Positions 15,991 through 24,337 of a stretch of DNA of 64,000 bases are shown in pieces. Position numbers and translations under genes: made by a program. Below the pieces are notes generated by a model that worked only from the letters and a program-made list of their open reading frames with translations, was not told the origin of the DNA and searched no databases. Source of the DNA: Acidovorax sp. (lineage in GTDB: Bacteria > Pseudomonadota > Gammaproteobacteria > Burkholderiales > Burkholderiaceae_C). The first letter of the stretch is position 1; every line of letters starts with the position of its first letter. The stretch is taken from positions 1-64,000 of the forward strand of contig NZ_JAPUDY010000027.1 of NCBI RefSeq assembly GCF_027492855.1. Reading direction: 5' to 3'.

Positions 15991-17235
15991 ATGAACCAAC
16001 CTGTCTATGTCCTGGGCGGTGCCCAGACCGATTTCGCACTGAACGCCGCCCGCGAGGGCCTGGGAATGTTCGAGCTGATGCGCGATGCCGTGCAGGGTGC
16101 ACTCGATGACACGGGCCTGCAGGCGAACGATATCCAGGCCGGCCATGTAGGCAACTTCGTGGGCGAGCTGTTCACCGGCCAAGGCCAGTTGGGCGGCATG
16201 TTCGAGGCGATCGACCCCGGCTTTCACGGCATGCCCGCGGGCCGCCACGAGGCCGCGTGCGCATCGGGCAGCATCGCGCTGCTGGCCGCCACCGCCGAGA
16301 TCGAGGCCGGCCGCTACGACTGCGTGCTGGTCACCGGCGTGGAGCTGGAGCGCAATGTGCCTGGCGCACTGGCCGCCCAGCACCTGGGCGCAGCCACCTG
16401 GGTAGGCACCGAGGCACAAGAGGCCCAGTACGCCTGGCCCCACATGTTCCACCTTGTCGGCCAGGAGTACGAGCGACGCTACGGCCTGCGTTACGAGCAC
16501 CTGGCATGCATTGCCGAGATCAACATCCGCAATGCCCGGCGCAACCCGCTGGCGCAAACTCGCGGCTGGGCCTACACACCTGAAAGCTTCACGGCCGACG
16601 ACAGCGCCAACCCGGTCATCGACGGCATGATCCGCCGCCAGGACTGCGGGCAGGTCACCGATGGTGCGGCGGCCGTTGTCCTGGCCTCGCCCGCGTTTGC
16701 CGCCCGCTGGGCGCAGCGCCAGGGGCGCGATATCGCCCATGTGCCGCGCATCACCGGCTGGGGCCACAGCACCGCCCACCTGCGACTGGCGGCCAAGCTG
16801 CAGCGCAGCGCGGACGCGGCCTACGTTTTTCCGCATGTGCGCACGGCCATCACCGACGCCTTTCGCCGCGCGCAGATCGGCGACGTGTTCGCACTCGACG
16901 GCATCGAAACCCACGACTGCTTCACAACCACCGAGTACATGGCCATCGACCATTTCGGTATCACGCCCCCGGGACAAAGCTGGCAGGCAGTGGAGAGCGG
17001 GCTTATCGACTTTGGCGGCCGCCTGCCCATCAACGCCAGCGGCGGCCTGATCGGCGCCGGCCACCCCGTGGGCGCCACTGGCGTGCGCATGGTGCTCGAC
17101 GCCTCGCGACAGGTGTCAGGCAGCGCGGGCGCCACCCAGGTTGAAGGCGCCAAGCGCTTCGGCACGCTGAACATCGGCGGCAGCGCTACCACGGTGGTGA
17201 GCTTTGTGCTGGAAGGCAGCGGCAGCGCGGGCTGA
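15991..17235 (+). CDS. Thiolase-family acetyl-CoA acetyltransferase
   Basis: A 414-residue thiolase with an SD (AAAGGATG) just before ATG 15991 and only 4 bp after the synthetase gene. The nucleophile is C90 in EAACASGSIALL, and the C-terminal active-site histidine is H358 in GAGHPVGATG. GIETHDCFTTTEY is the mid-domain motif seen in the SCP-x/acetyl-CoA acetyltransferase branch. Thiolytic cleavage of a 3-ketoacyl-CoA would finish the beta-oxidation-like route started by the ligase and SDRs. It is the last gene of the TetR-controlled operon and is followed by a long hairpin. Confidence 0.85.
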   Translation: MNQPVYVLGGAQTDFALNAAREGLGMFELMRDAVQGALDDTGLQANDIQAGHVGNFVGELFTGQGQLGGMFEAIDPGFHGMPAGRHEAACASGSIALLAATAEIEAGRYDCVLVTGVELERNVPGALAAQHLGAATWVGTEAQEAQYAWPHMFHLVGQEYERRYGLRYEHLACIAEINIRNARRNPLAQTRGWAYTPESFTADDSANPVIDGMIRRQDCGQVTDGAAAVVLASPAFAARWAQRQGRDIAHVPRITGWGHSTAHLRLAAKLQRSADAAYVFPHVRTAITDAFRRAQIGDVFALDGIETHDCFTTTEYMAIDHFGITPPGQSWQAVESGLIDFGGRLPINASGGLIGAGHPVGATGVRMVLDASRQVSGSAGATQVEGAKRFGTLNIGGSATTVVSFVLEGSGSAG

Positions 17236-17239
17236 CACA

Positions 17240-17280
17240 GCCCGGCGCGCATCCATGGGCCATGGGGCCATGGGCCGGGC
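17240..17280 (+). terminator. Long imperfect hairpin after the thiolase operon
   Basis: GCCCGGC (17240-17246) pairs with GCCGGGC (17274-17280), and CCATGG segments inside extend the stem with a bulge. It directly follows the thiolase stop codon. No T-run follows (GACTTTCC), so it may act as an mRNA 3' stabiliser or a weak terminator. Confidence 0.4.
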
Positions 17281-17367
17281 GACTTTCCGCCGCGACCACC
17301 AAGGGCGGCCCCGGAAAAGGCCAGATGCGATGATGGGGGATCCCCGTGCGGCCAACCAGTGAACACC

Positions 17368-18213
17368 ATGTCCCCCCTGCGCCTTTTTGCCCTGACCGGG
17401 CTTGCCATGCTTGCATTTGCGGGCAATTCGCTGCTGTGCCGCGCTGCGCTGAAACACACGCCCATCGATGCGGCCACCTTCACCACCGTCCGTTTGGTCG
17501 CGGGCGCCATCACACTGTGGCTGCTGGTGGCCTTGCGCCATCAGCAGGCCTGGCGGGCCGGCAACTGGTTTTCTGCCTTGGCGCTGTTTGTGTATGCCGC
17601 AGGTTTCTCGTATGCCTACATCAGCCTGCCAGCAGCCACCGGCGCGCTGCTGCTGTTCGGTGCGGTGCAGGCCACCATGGTCGGCCATGCCTGGCTGAAA
17701 GGCGAACGCCTTGCACCTGTGCAGATAGGGGGCATGGTGCTGGCATTTAGCGGCATAGCAGGCCTGCTCATGCCCGGCATTTCGGCACCCCCGGTGGTAG
17801 GTGCCGTGTTGATGCTCGCAGCAGGGGCGGCATGGGGCATCTACTCGCTGCGTGGCCGAGGAGGGGGCAACCCCATCGAGATCACGGCAGGCAACTTCCT
17901 GCGCGCTGTGCCCGTGGCGCTACTTCTGAGTGCGGCGACGCTGAACCAAGCCACCTGGAACGCCGAGGGCCTTTGGTATGCCGTCGCGTCAGGTGCACTG
18001 GCCTCCGGCGTGGGGTACGCGCTGTGGTACACGGCCCTTCCGGCGCTGCGCGGCGTCCAGGCCGCCACGGTGCAGCTCAGCGTTCCAGTGCTCGCAACGT
18101 TCGGCGCCGTGGTCTTGCTGGGCGAACCCTTGACACTGCGGCTCATGCTCGCCTCCGTGGCAATCTTGGGCGGCATCGGCCTGGTCGTGTGGAACCAGCA
18201 AGGCCGCCGATAG
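17368..18213 (+). CDS. EamA/DMT-family membrane transporter
   Basis: A 281-residue inner-membrane protein with about ten hydrophobic helices in two EamA repeats. The first begins LTGLAMLAFAGNSLLCRAAL and the second PPVVGAVLMLAAGAAWGIY. ATG 17368 is preferred to GTG 17359; neither has a strong SD. The drug/metabolite transporter superfamily mostly exports amino acids, nucleosides or toxic metabolites, and the substrate cannot be told here. It stands alone and converges on the M28 peptidase gene, with 20 bp between stops. Confidence 0.82.
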   Translation: MSPLRLFALTGLAMLAFAGNSLLCRAALKHTPIDAATFTTVRLVAGAITLWLLVALRHQQAWRAGNWFSALALFVYAAGFSYAYISLPAATGALLLFGAVQATMVGHAWLKGERLAPVQIGGMVLAFSGIAGLLMPGISAPPVVGAVLMLAAGAAWGIYSLRGRGGGNPIEITAGNFLRAVPVALLLSAATLNQATWNAEGLWYAVASGALASGVGYALWYTALPALRGVQAATVQLSVPVLATFGAVVLLGEPLTLRLMLASVAILGGIGLVVWNQQGRR

Positions 18214-18233
18214 GCCAACGCTGCACCAGCACC

Positions 18234-19265
18234 TCACTGCTGCAGGGCCAGGTCTCGAACAACCCCTTCAATGCCCAGCACCACACGGGCCAGCCGGTCA
18301 AAGTCCACCTTGTCCGGTGTGTCCTGGCGGGTGTGATAGTGCGGATAGCGGTAGGGCGCGGTGTCGGTCACCATCAACGCGGGATAGCCTTGGTCGATGT
18401 AGGCCGCGTGGTCCGAATAATCCACTCCGGGGATGAACCGAGGTGCTGCAATGCCTTCGGACGGAAACGCCGCGTGGGACCGAAAAGACCCCACCGCCGT
18501 GCGCACCAACCCCAGGTCAGCCGTGGTCGCCACGAAGGCGATGAAATCACCCTGCGTGGGGTAGAACTGGTTCAGGGGCCACGGATACTTTTGCGAGCCG
18601 TCGGCATCCGAAAAGTAGCCCATGGTTTCAAGCGACAGCATGGCCGCCACGGACACCCCGCGGTCTTTCAGCACCTTGGCGTGCACCTGGCTGCCCATCA
18701 ACGGGGTCTTGAAGTAGGGCGGCTCTTCGTTGGTGTACAGCACGAACATCACATCCGCCTGCGCCGTTGCGCCCAGGTTCTTGAGGCGCTTGGCCAGCGC
18801 CAGCACGGCGGCAGTGCCCGTGGCGTTGTCGTTGGCGCCCGGCGTTTCGTGCGCTGAATCGTAGTGAGCACCCACCACAATCGTGCGTCGGCCAGGCGTG
18901 CTGTGGCTAGGCACGGCAACCTCCAGATTGCGCACCGCCACGCCTGACGCCTGGAACTCTTCGCGCCGCACCTGGTAGCCATACGAGACCAGCTCCGACT
19001 CCAGATAAACCGCTGCAGCTTCCAGCGCCGCCGGATGGCGAGCGTTGTGCTCCTGCGCCGCGATCACCGTGACATGCTGGCGCAACTGCTGCGCGAGCGC
19101 CTGTTGCTCGGCGGTGGCGGCAGGGAGCGCCCCACGGTGCGAATGGCCGGGCATGGTGGTGACCACCAGCATCGCCGCCAGAAGAAGCAATGCCACTGCG
19201 GCCAAGGCGCCTGTGATGCGCAAAAGGCTTTGCCCCAAACGCAGGGCAATGGGTGGAATTTGCAT
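18234..19265 (-). CDS. M28-family zinc metallopeptidase, membrane-anchored
   Basis: A 343-residue protein starting at ATG 19265, chosen because a GGAGCGGAG sequence lies ~10 bases upstream; an ATG 21 bases earlier has no SD. Residues ~14-38 form a signal anchor (LLRITGALAAVALLLLAAM). The M28 two-zinc site is visible in VVGAHYDSAHETPGANDNATG, TNEEPPYFK, YSDHAAYIDQGYPALMV and YPHYHTRQDTPDKVDFDRL. M28 enzymes are aminopeptidases or carboxypeptidases; here it would act in the periplasm on small peptides. It is divergent from the exonuclease gene at 19385. Confidence 0.85.
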   Translation of the reverse strand: MQIPPIALRLGQSLLRITGALAAVALLLLAAMLVVTTMPGHSHRGALPAATAEQQALAQQLRQHVTVIAAQEHNARHPAALEAAAVYLESELVSYGYQVRREEFQASGVAVRNLEVAVPSHSTPGRRTIVVGAHYDSAHETPGANDNATGTAAVLALAKRLKNLGATAQADVMFVLYTNEEPPYFKTPLMGSQVHAKVLKDRGVSVAAMLSLETMGYFSDADGSQKYPWPLNQFYPTQGDFIAFVATTADLGLVRTAVGSFRSHAAFPSEGIAAPRFIPGVDYSDHAAYIDQGYPALMVTDTAPYRYPHYHTRQDTPDKVDFDRLARVVLGIEGVVRDLALQQ

Positions 19266-19384
19266 TGGTTTGAGGCTCCGCTCCATCCAGAAAGATATGG
19301 ACCGGGCAGTGTAGGCCACACGCGGCGGCACAATCGGTCTGCGCCCTTCGGCAGTTCCATTCCGTTTCTTGCACACCCCCTCCC

Positions 19385-19996
19385 ATGCCTCCCATCGCCG
19401 TCATCGACTTTGAAACCACCGGCATCTCCCCCGGCCAGGGCGCGCGCGCTACCGAGGTGGCGATCGTGCTGCTGGAGAGAGGGCAGGTGGTGGACCGGTT
19501 CCAGAGCCTCATGAAAACCGGGGTGTGGATTCCGTCGTTCATCACCCAGCTCACCGGCATCACCAATGCCATGGTCAACGCGGCGCCCGATGCAACGGGG
19601 GTGATGGCCGACGCTGCGCGTTTTGTGGGTGATGCGCCGATGGTGGCGCACAACGCGGCGTTCGACAGCAAGTTCTGGCAGGCCGAGCTGGCCCTGGCCG
19701 GGCTGCCTGCGCCACAGCCATTTGCGTGCACGGTGCTGCTGTCGCGGCGGCTGTACCCACAGGCGCCCAGCCACAAGCTTGGGGTGCTGGTGGACTACCA
19801 CGGCCTGCCGCGCACGGGCCAGGCGCACCGGGCGCTGGCCGATGCCGAAATGGCCGCCGCGCTGCTGGCGCGCATGCAGCACGACCTGCGCACGCGCTGG
19901 CGTGTGGCCGAGCCCAGCTACGCGCTGCTGCAAACGCTGCAGCGCTGCGCCAAGCCCGCCGTGGGGGCGCTTCTGGCGCGGCATGCGGTGGCCTGA
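19385..19996 (+). CDS. DnaQ-like 3'-5' exonuclease (DEDDh)
   Basis: A 203-residue protein with ExoI motif VIDFETTGISPG (D, E), ExoII around VAHNAAFDSKFWQ, and ExoIII HRALADAEMAAALL (H, D). This is the epsilon/RNase T-type fold, and the length covers little more than the nuclease domain. It could be an accessory proofreading or repair exonuclease; the context gives no partner. The upstream region is short and shared with the divergent M28 peptidase gene. An intergenic repeat follows the stop codon. Confidence 0.85.
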   Translation: MPPIAVIDFETTGISPGQGARATEVAIVLLERGQVVDRFQSLMKTGVWIPSFITQLTGITNAMVNAAPDATGVMADAARFVGDAPMVAHNAAFDSKFWQAELALAGLPAPQPFACTVLLSRRLYPQAPSHKLGVLVDYHGLPRTGQAHRALADAEMAAALLARMQHDLRTRWRVAEPSYALLQTLQRCAKPAVGALLARHAVA

Positions 19997-20027
19997 TGGC
20001 GGTTTGCCGGTGATCGGAAGGGCATTG

Positions 20028-20090
20028 TTACTATTATATTAATAGCTTGTATCGCTTTATGGATAAGCGCTAGAGGCCATTTTTACTCAT
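20028..20090. repeat. Intergenic palindromic repeat, copy 3
   Basis: TTACTATTATATTAATAGCT then ATCGCTTTATGGATAAGCGCTAGAGGCC. The right arm AAGCGCTA is intact and the left arm is degenerate (ATCGCTTT). It lies between the exonuclease and nnrU genes. Confidence 0.65.
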
Positions 20091-20172
20091 ATTTTCCGCA
20101 GACTCCCTGCATACTCACAGCCAGGCACGACGGGAAACCATAACCCGCGGCTCTCCCCTCTACGATCCCCCG

Positions 20173-20769
20173 ATGAAAGGCTTTGCCATGTGGTTTCTGA
20201 TTCTTGGACTGGTGCTGTTTCTGGGTGTGCACTCGGTGCGCATCGTGGCCGACGATTGGCGTACGCAGACGCGAGCGCGGGTGGGCGAGGGGCCATGGAA
20301 GGGGCTGTACTCGCTGGTGTCGGGCGTAGGGCTGGGTCTCATCATCTGGGGCTATGGCCTGGCGCGGCAGCAGCCTGTGGTGCTGTGGGTGCCGCCCATC
20401 GGCATGCGGCACGCCGCCTCGCTGCTGACGCTGGTCGCCTTCATCCTGCTGGCCGCCGCCTATGTGCCGCGCAACGCCCTCAAGGCCCGGTTGCACCACC
20501 CCATGGTGCTGAGCGTGAAGGTGTGGGCGCTGGCGCATCTGCTGTCCAACGGCAACCTGGCCGATGTGCTGCTGTTTGGCGGCTTCCTCGTGTGGGCCGT
20601 GCTGAGCTTTCGGGCTGCGCGCCAGCGTGACCGGGCGCAGAACGTGGTCTATTCACCCGGCACGGCAGCAGGCACGGCCATTACCGCGGTGGTGGGCGCT
20701 GCCGCCTGGGCGGGCTTTGCGTTCTGGGGCCATGCGTGGCTGATCGGCGTGGCGCCCATGGGCCGCTGA
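20173..20769 (+). CDS. nnrU: NnrU-family membrane protein
   Basis: A 198-residue protein with four to six hydrophobic helices. It has the family opening FLILGLVLFLGVHSVRIV, the segment GMRHAASLLTLVAFILL and HPMVLSVKVWALAHLLSNG, where the conserved histidines are placed as expected. NnrU was named for genes needed for nitrite/nitric-oxide metabolism, and the family is related to methanethiol/isoprenylcysteine-type integral membrane proteins. No denitrification genes are nearby, so the function in this strain is open. Confidence 0.88.
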   Translation: MKGFAMWFLILGLVLFLGVHSVRIVADDWRTQTRARVGEGPWKGLYSLVSGVGLGLIIWGYGLARQQPVVLWVPPIGMRHAASLLTLVAFILLAAAYVPRNALKARLHHPMVLSVKVWALAHLLSNGNLADVLLFGGFLVWAVLSFRAARQRDRAQNVVYSPGTAAGTAITAVVGAAAWAGFAFWGHAWLIGVAPMGR

Positions 20770-20854
20770 TCGGGCACCGCAGCATCCCCCCATCGCAAAT
20801 GCCGGAGAATCCGCGCTTTGCGTTTTTCTCCTTTCCCCAGAGATTCAGACCCGT

Positions 20855-21118
20855 ATGACCGAAGCCACCACCGCCAATACCCCCGCCCAGCCGCCCTTGC
20901 CCGATCACCTGTCGGTCAACCCACGCAGCCCGCACCATGTGGCCGCCGTGTTCGAGCACGACATCGGCATCCGCCTCAATGGCAAAGAGCGTTTTGATGT
21001 GGAGGAATACTGCATCAGCGAAGGCTGGGTGAAGGTGCCCGCTGGCAAGACTGTGGACCGCAAGGGCCAGCCGCTGCTGATCAAGATCAAGGGCACGGTC
21101 GAGGCTTTCTACAAGTAG
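20855..21118 (+). CDS. DUF3297 family small protein
   Basis: An 87-residue soluble protein with no signal or membrane segment. It contains HLSVNPRSPHHVAAVFEHDI, GIRLNGKERFDVEEYCISEGW and KGTVEAFYK at the end, which I recognise as DUF3297. The function of this widespread proteobacterial family is unknown. It lies 8 bp upstream of the RNase HI-like gene and is probably co-transcribed with it. Confidence 0.8.
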   Translation: MTEATTANTPAQPPLPDHLSVNPRSPHHVAAVFEHDIGIRLNGKERFDVEEYCISEGWVKVPAGKTVDRKGQPLLIKIKGTVEAFYK

Positions 21119-21126
21119 GCCCGCAA

Positions 21127-21624
21127 GTGCCCACGGCCCCGGAGCCCGCTGGCTGGGTCATCCACTGCGATGGCAGCGCCTGGCCCAACCCAGGGCGCAT
21201 GGGCCTGGGGGCCGTGCTGACGGGGCCCGATGGCTCCGTGCAGCACCACATTTCCGAAGCCACCACCTTCACCGGCTGCAACAACGAGGCCGAGCTGCGC
21301 GCGCTGCTGCTGGCACTTAAATGGCTTGCACAGCAGCAGCAGCAGGGCGCAGCGGCAGCGGCCGCCGTGCAGGTGTTCAGCGATAACAGCGTGCTGGTGG
21401 CGCAGTTGGACGCACGCGCAGCGCCTGCCGCCCCCATCGCACGGCTGGCGCCGTTGTTTGACGAGGCGCGCGAGGCGCTGGGGCAGTTCCGAAATATCCG
21501 CCTGCAATGGATTCCGCGCCACCGCAATGGCGCCGCCGATGCGCTGGCGCGCGCCGCCCTCGGGCTGGCGCCCAAACCGGCCACGCCGCCTGGCCGCAAC
21601 AAACACAAGAAAAAACGACGCTGA
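21127..21624 (+). CDS. Ribonuclease HI-like protein
   Basis: A 165-residue protein with a GTG start, only 8 bp after DUF3297. The RNase H fold signature is present: HCDGSAWPNPGRMGLGAVL (D15), NNEAELRALLLAL (E), VFSDNSVLVAQLD (D), and PRHRNGAADALARAAL with the C-terminal aspartate. A low-complexity Q/A run (QQQQQGAAAAAAV) lies in the middle. The enzyme cuts RNA in RNA-DNA hybrids. The divergent details suggest the Rv2228c/YpdQ-like RNase HI branch rather than the main RnhA. The basic tail ends KHKKKRR. Confidence 0.85.
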   Translation: MPTAPEPAGWVIHCDGSAWPNPGRMGLGAVLTGPDGSVQHHISEATTFTGCNNEAELRALLLALKWLAQQQQQGAAAAAAVQVFSDNSVLVAQLDARAAPAAPIARLAPLFDEAREALGQFRNIRLQWIPRHRNGAADALARAALGLAPKPATPPGRNKHKKKRR

Positions 21625-21718
21625 GCCCGTTCAGCGGGCATGCTGGATACAATTTGTAAAGAACTATCCCTGGGCTGGCGCGCACTCCCGCAAGCCAGCC
21701 CCACATGGAGCCCTGCCC

Positions 21719-23785
21719 ATGGCACGAGGACCAACCCAGTCACAACGACGGCCCAAGCACCTGGCGGCTGTCTCCTCGGCCCTGGCGTTACCAGCCCTCA
21801 GGGTGTCTGCATTGCTCCTGGTGTGCGTCGCCGCAGCCAACATGCAGGCGCAAGCCGCCGCCGCAGACATCGCCGACATGCCGCTGGAGCAGCTCATGCA
21901 GATGCAGGTCACCACGGCCAGCAGGTATGCACAAACGGCGCTGGAGGCACCCGCCGCCGTGAGCGTGGTCACGGCCGATGACATCCGGCTGTTCGGCTAC
22001 CGCACGCTGGCCGAGGTGCTGGGCAGCATGCGGGGTCTGTATGTCTCGTATGACCGCTCTTATCACTACCTGGGCACGCGGGGGTTTTCCACGCCAGGCG
22101 ACTACAACACGCGGGTGCTGCTGCTGGTCAATGGGGTGCGCTTCAACGACAACATCTATGACCAGGCAAGCATCGGCAGCGACTTTCCGCTGGACCTGGA
22201 CCTGGTGGAGCGCGTGGAGTTCGTGCCGGGCCCTGGGTCGGCGGTGTATGGCGCCAACGCCTTTTTCGGCGTGGTCAACGTCATCACGCGCGACGGCCGC
22301 CAACTGGCGGGGCCCCAGGTGAGCGCCGAGGCGGGCAGCCACGGTCGTGCCAAGCTGCGGTTTTCCGTGGGCACGGTGGATGCGCAGGGGGCAGACTGGC
22401 TGCTCTCGGCCACGCGGTCCGCCACGCGCGGGGCAGACCACTATTACCCCGCCTTCGATACCCCCGCGAACAACGGCGGCGTGGCGCACCGCCTGGACTA
22501 CGACCGCAGCACCCAATTGTTTGCCCGCATGCACAACGATGGGCTGACGTTGACGCTGGCGCACGGCGAGCGCACCAAGGGGGTTCCCACGGCAGCCTTC
22601 TCGCAGGTGTTCAATGACCCGCGCTCGCGGTTCATCGACAAGAGCACGCGCATGGCGGCGGAATACACCGCGCAGCTGCAGCCGTCGCTGGCGTTCACCG
22701 GTCGCGTCCTGGCAGGCCGCTACCAGTACGTGGGCGACTACGTGTACGACTACCCGCCCGTGACGGTGAACCGGGACGTAGGCACCGGCCAGTGGTGGGG
22801 CACCGAGTGGCAATGGGTCAGCACCGCATTGGCGCGCCACAAGCTGTCCTGGGGCATGGACTACCGGCGCGACACCCGCATCGAGCAAAGCAACATGGAC
22901 CTGTCGCCGCCCGCGCAATACCTGGACGCTCGGCGCAATGGCAACGTGCTGGGCCTGTACGTGCAGGATGAATTTGCCATCAGCCCGGACCTCACGCTCC
23001 ATGCGGGGCTTCGCTGGGGCAAGCAGTCGGGCAGCGCAAGCGCAGTCCATCCTCGGCTGGGCCTGGTGTATTGGTGGAACCCCGCCACGGCGGTCAAGCT
23101 GCTTCACGGCACCGCCTACCGGCCGCCCAACGCCTACGAGCGCGACTACCGCGTGGACCTGCCGGGCGGCCTGGTGGACAGCGTGGCCTTGCGCTCCGAG
23201 CGCGTGCGCACCACCGAGCTGGCGCTGGAACACGCGCCCACCGGCGCCAGCCGCGTGCTGCTGACGGTGTTCCGCTCTGCCGTCACCGATCTGATCGCGC
23301 TCGATGCGGTCGGTAATTCAGACCGGTTGACCCTGGGCAACACCCGCGCCGTGCAAGTCCACGGCCTGGAGGCCGAGGCCGAGCACCGCTGGGACGGCGG
23401 CAAGCGCCTGCGCCTGGCCTACGGCTGGCAGAACGCACGCGATCCGTCGCGGCAAAGGCCGCTGACCAACGCTCCGCAGCACCTGCTCAAGGTCCAGTGG
23501 TCCGCCGCCTTGCCACTTGCTGCGGGGTGGCGGGACAACCCCGGCCGCTACGCCATCGAAGCCATCGGTATCGGCCCGCGCAGGACGCTGCTCAACGAAC
23601 GCCTTCGGGGGCATGTCCTCGTCAATACAACGTATTCCACGCGCATCGCGGACGTCGATGTGTCGGTGGGCATCTACAACCTGTTCAACCGCCGGTACGC
23701 AGACCCTGCCTCGTTCGAGATACGGGAAGACGCGATCCGGCAGGACGGCCGGACCTACCGGGTCAAGCTGACCTACGCGTTCTGA
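21719..23785 (+). CDS. TonB-dependent outer-membrane receptor of a YfiR/c-di-GMP operon
   Basis: A 688-residue receptor. ATG 21719 gives a signal sequence (LPALRVSALLLVCVAAAN, cleaved near AQA) and avoids overlap with the RNase HI gene. The plug domain has AAVSVVTADDIRLFGYRTL and VERVEFVPGPGSAVYGANAF, and the barrel ends with the outer-membrane signature RVKLTYAF. An obvious TonB box was not identified; the N-terminal DIADMPLEQLMQMQV is typical of receptors found with YfiR proteins. It probably binds an unknown small molecule and may pass a signal to the YfiR and c-di-GMP proteins, whose genes follow at 3-bp spacing. Confidence 0.87.
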   Translation: MARGPTQSQRRPKHLAAVSSALALPALRVSALLLVCVAAANMQAQAAAADIADMPLEQLMQMQVTTASRYAQTALEAPAAVSVVTADDIRLFGYRTLAEVLGSMRGLYVSYDRSYHYLGTRGFSTPGDYNTRVLLLVNGVRFNDNIYDQASIGSDFPLDLDLVERVEFVPGPGSAVYGANAFFGVVNVITRDGRQLAGPQVSAEAGSHGRAKLRFSVGTVDAQGADWLLSATRSATRGADHYYPAFDTPANNGGVAHRLDYDRSTQLFARMHNDGLTLTLAHGERTKGVPTAAFSQVFNDPRSRFIDKSTRMAAEYTAQLQPSLAFTGRVLAGRYQYVGDYVYDYPPVTVNRDVGTGQWWGTEWQWVSTALARHKLSWGMDYRRDTRIEQSNMDLSPPAQYLDARRNGNVLGLYVQDEFAISPDLTLHAGLRWGKQSGSASAVHPRLGLVYWWNPATAVKLLHGTAYRPPNAYERDYRVDLPGGLVDSVALRSERVRTTELALEHAPTGASRVLLTVFRSAVTDLIALDAVGNSDRLTLGNTRAVQVHGLEAEAEHRWDGGKRLRLAYGWQNARDPSRQRPLTNAPQHLLKVQWSAALPLAAGWRDNPGRYAIEAIGIGPRRTLLNERLRGHVLVNTTYSTRIADVDVSVGIYNLFNRRYADPASFEIREDAIRQDGRTYRVKLTYAF

Positions 23786-23788
23786 TCC

Positions 23789-24337
23789 ATGCGCAAAACC
23801 CCGCATCTGTGCACCCGGCTCATCGCCTGGCTGTGCATGGCGTTCGGCTTGGGCCTGGGCACGGCCCACGCGATGGAACCTGTGGGTGAGCTGGATCTGA
23901 AGGCCGCCTATGTTTTCAACTTCCTGCAGTTCATCGGCTGGCCCGACAGCAACGGCGCCCCAACCAACGACCTGACCCTGTGCGTTTCGTCTTTCAGCCC
24001 GCTCAAGCGCCCCCTGGCAGCGCTTGACGGCAAGCAGGCCGCCAAGGGCCGCGCGTTGCGGGTGAAATTGCTGGAGGCATCGGCCCTGCCTGGCTGCCAT
24101 GTCGCCGTGCTGGACAGCGCAGACGTGGAGCCGGTGCTGCGGGCCCTGCATGCCCTGCCCGCCGCACACGGCGTCCTGACGGTCTCGGACACCACTATCT
24201 TCTATAGCCCCGACATCGTCATCGCGCTCGCCAAAGAAGAGGGGCGCATTGTGTTCAGCATCCACTCCGAAGCCGCCACAAAGGCAGGCTTGACCATCAG
24301 CTCCAGACTGCTGCGTCTGGCCAAGGCAGGACGATGA
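23789..24337 (+). CDS. YfiR-family (DUF4154) periplasmic protein
   Basis: A 182-residue protein with a signal peptide ending near AHA (residue ~27). The family opening GELDLKAAYVFNFLQFIGWP follows, then LTLCVSSFSPLKRPL and GVLTVSDTTIFYSPDIVIAL. The tail AATKAGLTISSRLLRLAKAG is the YfiR C-terminus. In Pseudomonas YfiR is the periplasmic inhibitor of the diguanylate cyclase YfiN. Here the next gene encodes a membrane GGDEF-EAL protein overlapping by 4 bp (ATGA), so a similar inhibitor-cyclase pair is likely. Confidence 0.87.
   Translation: MRKTPHLCTRLIAWLCMAFGLGLGTAHAMEPVGELDLKAAYVFNFLQFIGWPDSNGAPTNDLTLCVSSFSPLKRPLAALDGKQAAKGRALRVKLLEASALPGCHVAVLDSADVEPVLRALHALPAAHGVLTVSDTTIFYSPDIVIALAKEEGRIVFSIHSEAATKAGLTISSRLLRLAKAGR

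Noticed and set aside
21230..21718. Upstream extension of the TonB receptor frame
   Set aside because: It overlaps the RNase HI-like gene in another frame, and the signal peptide starts at ATG 21719.
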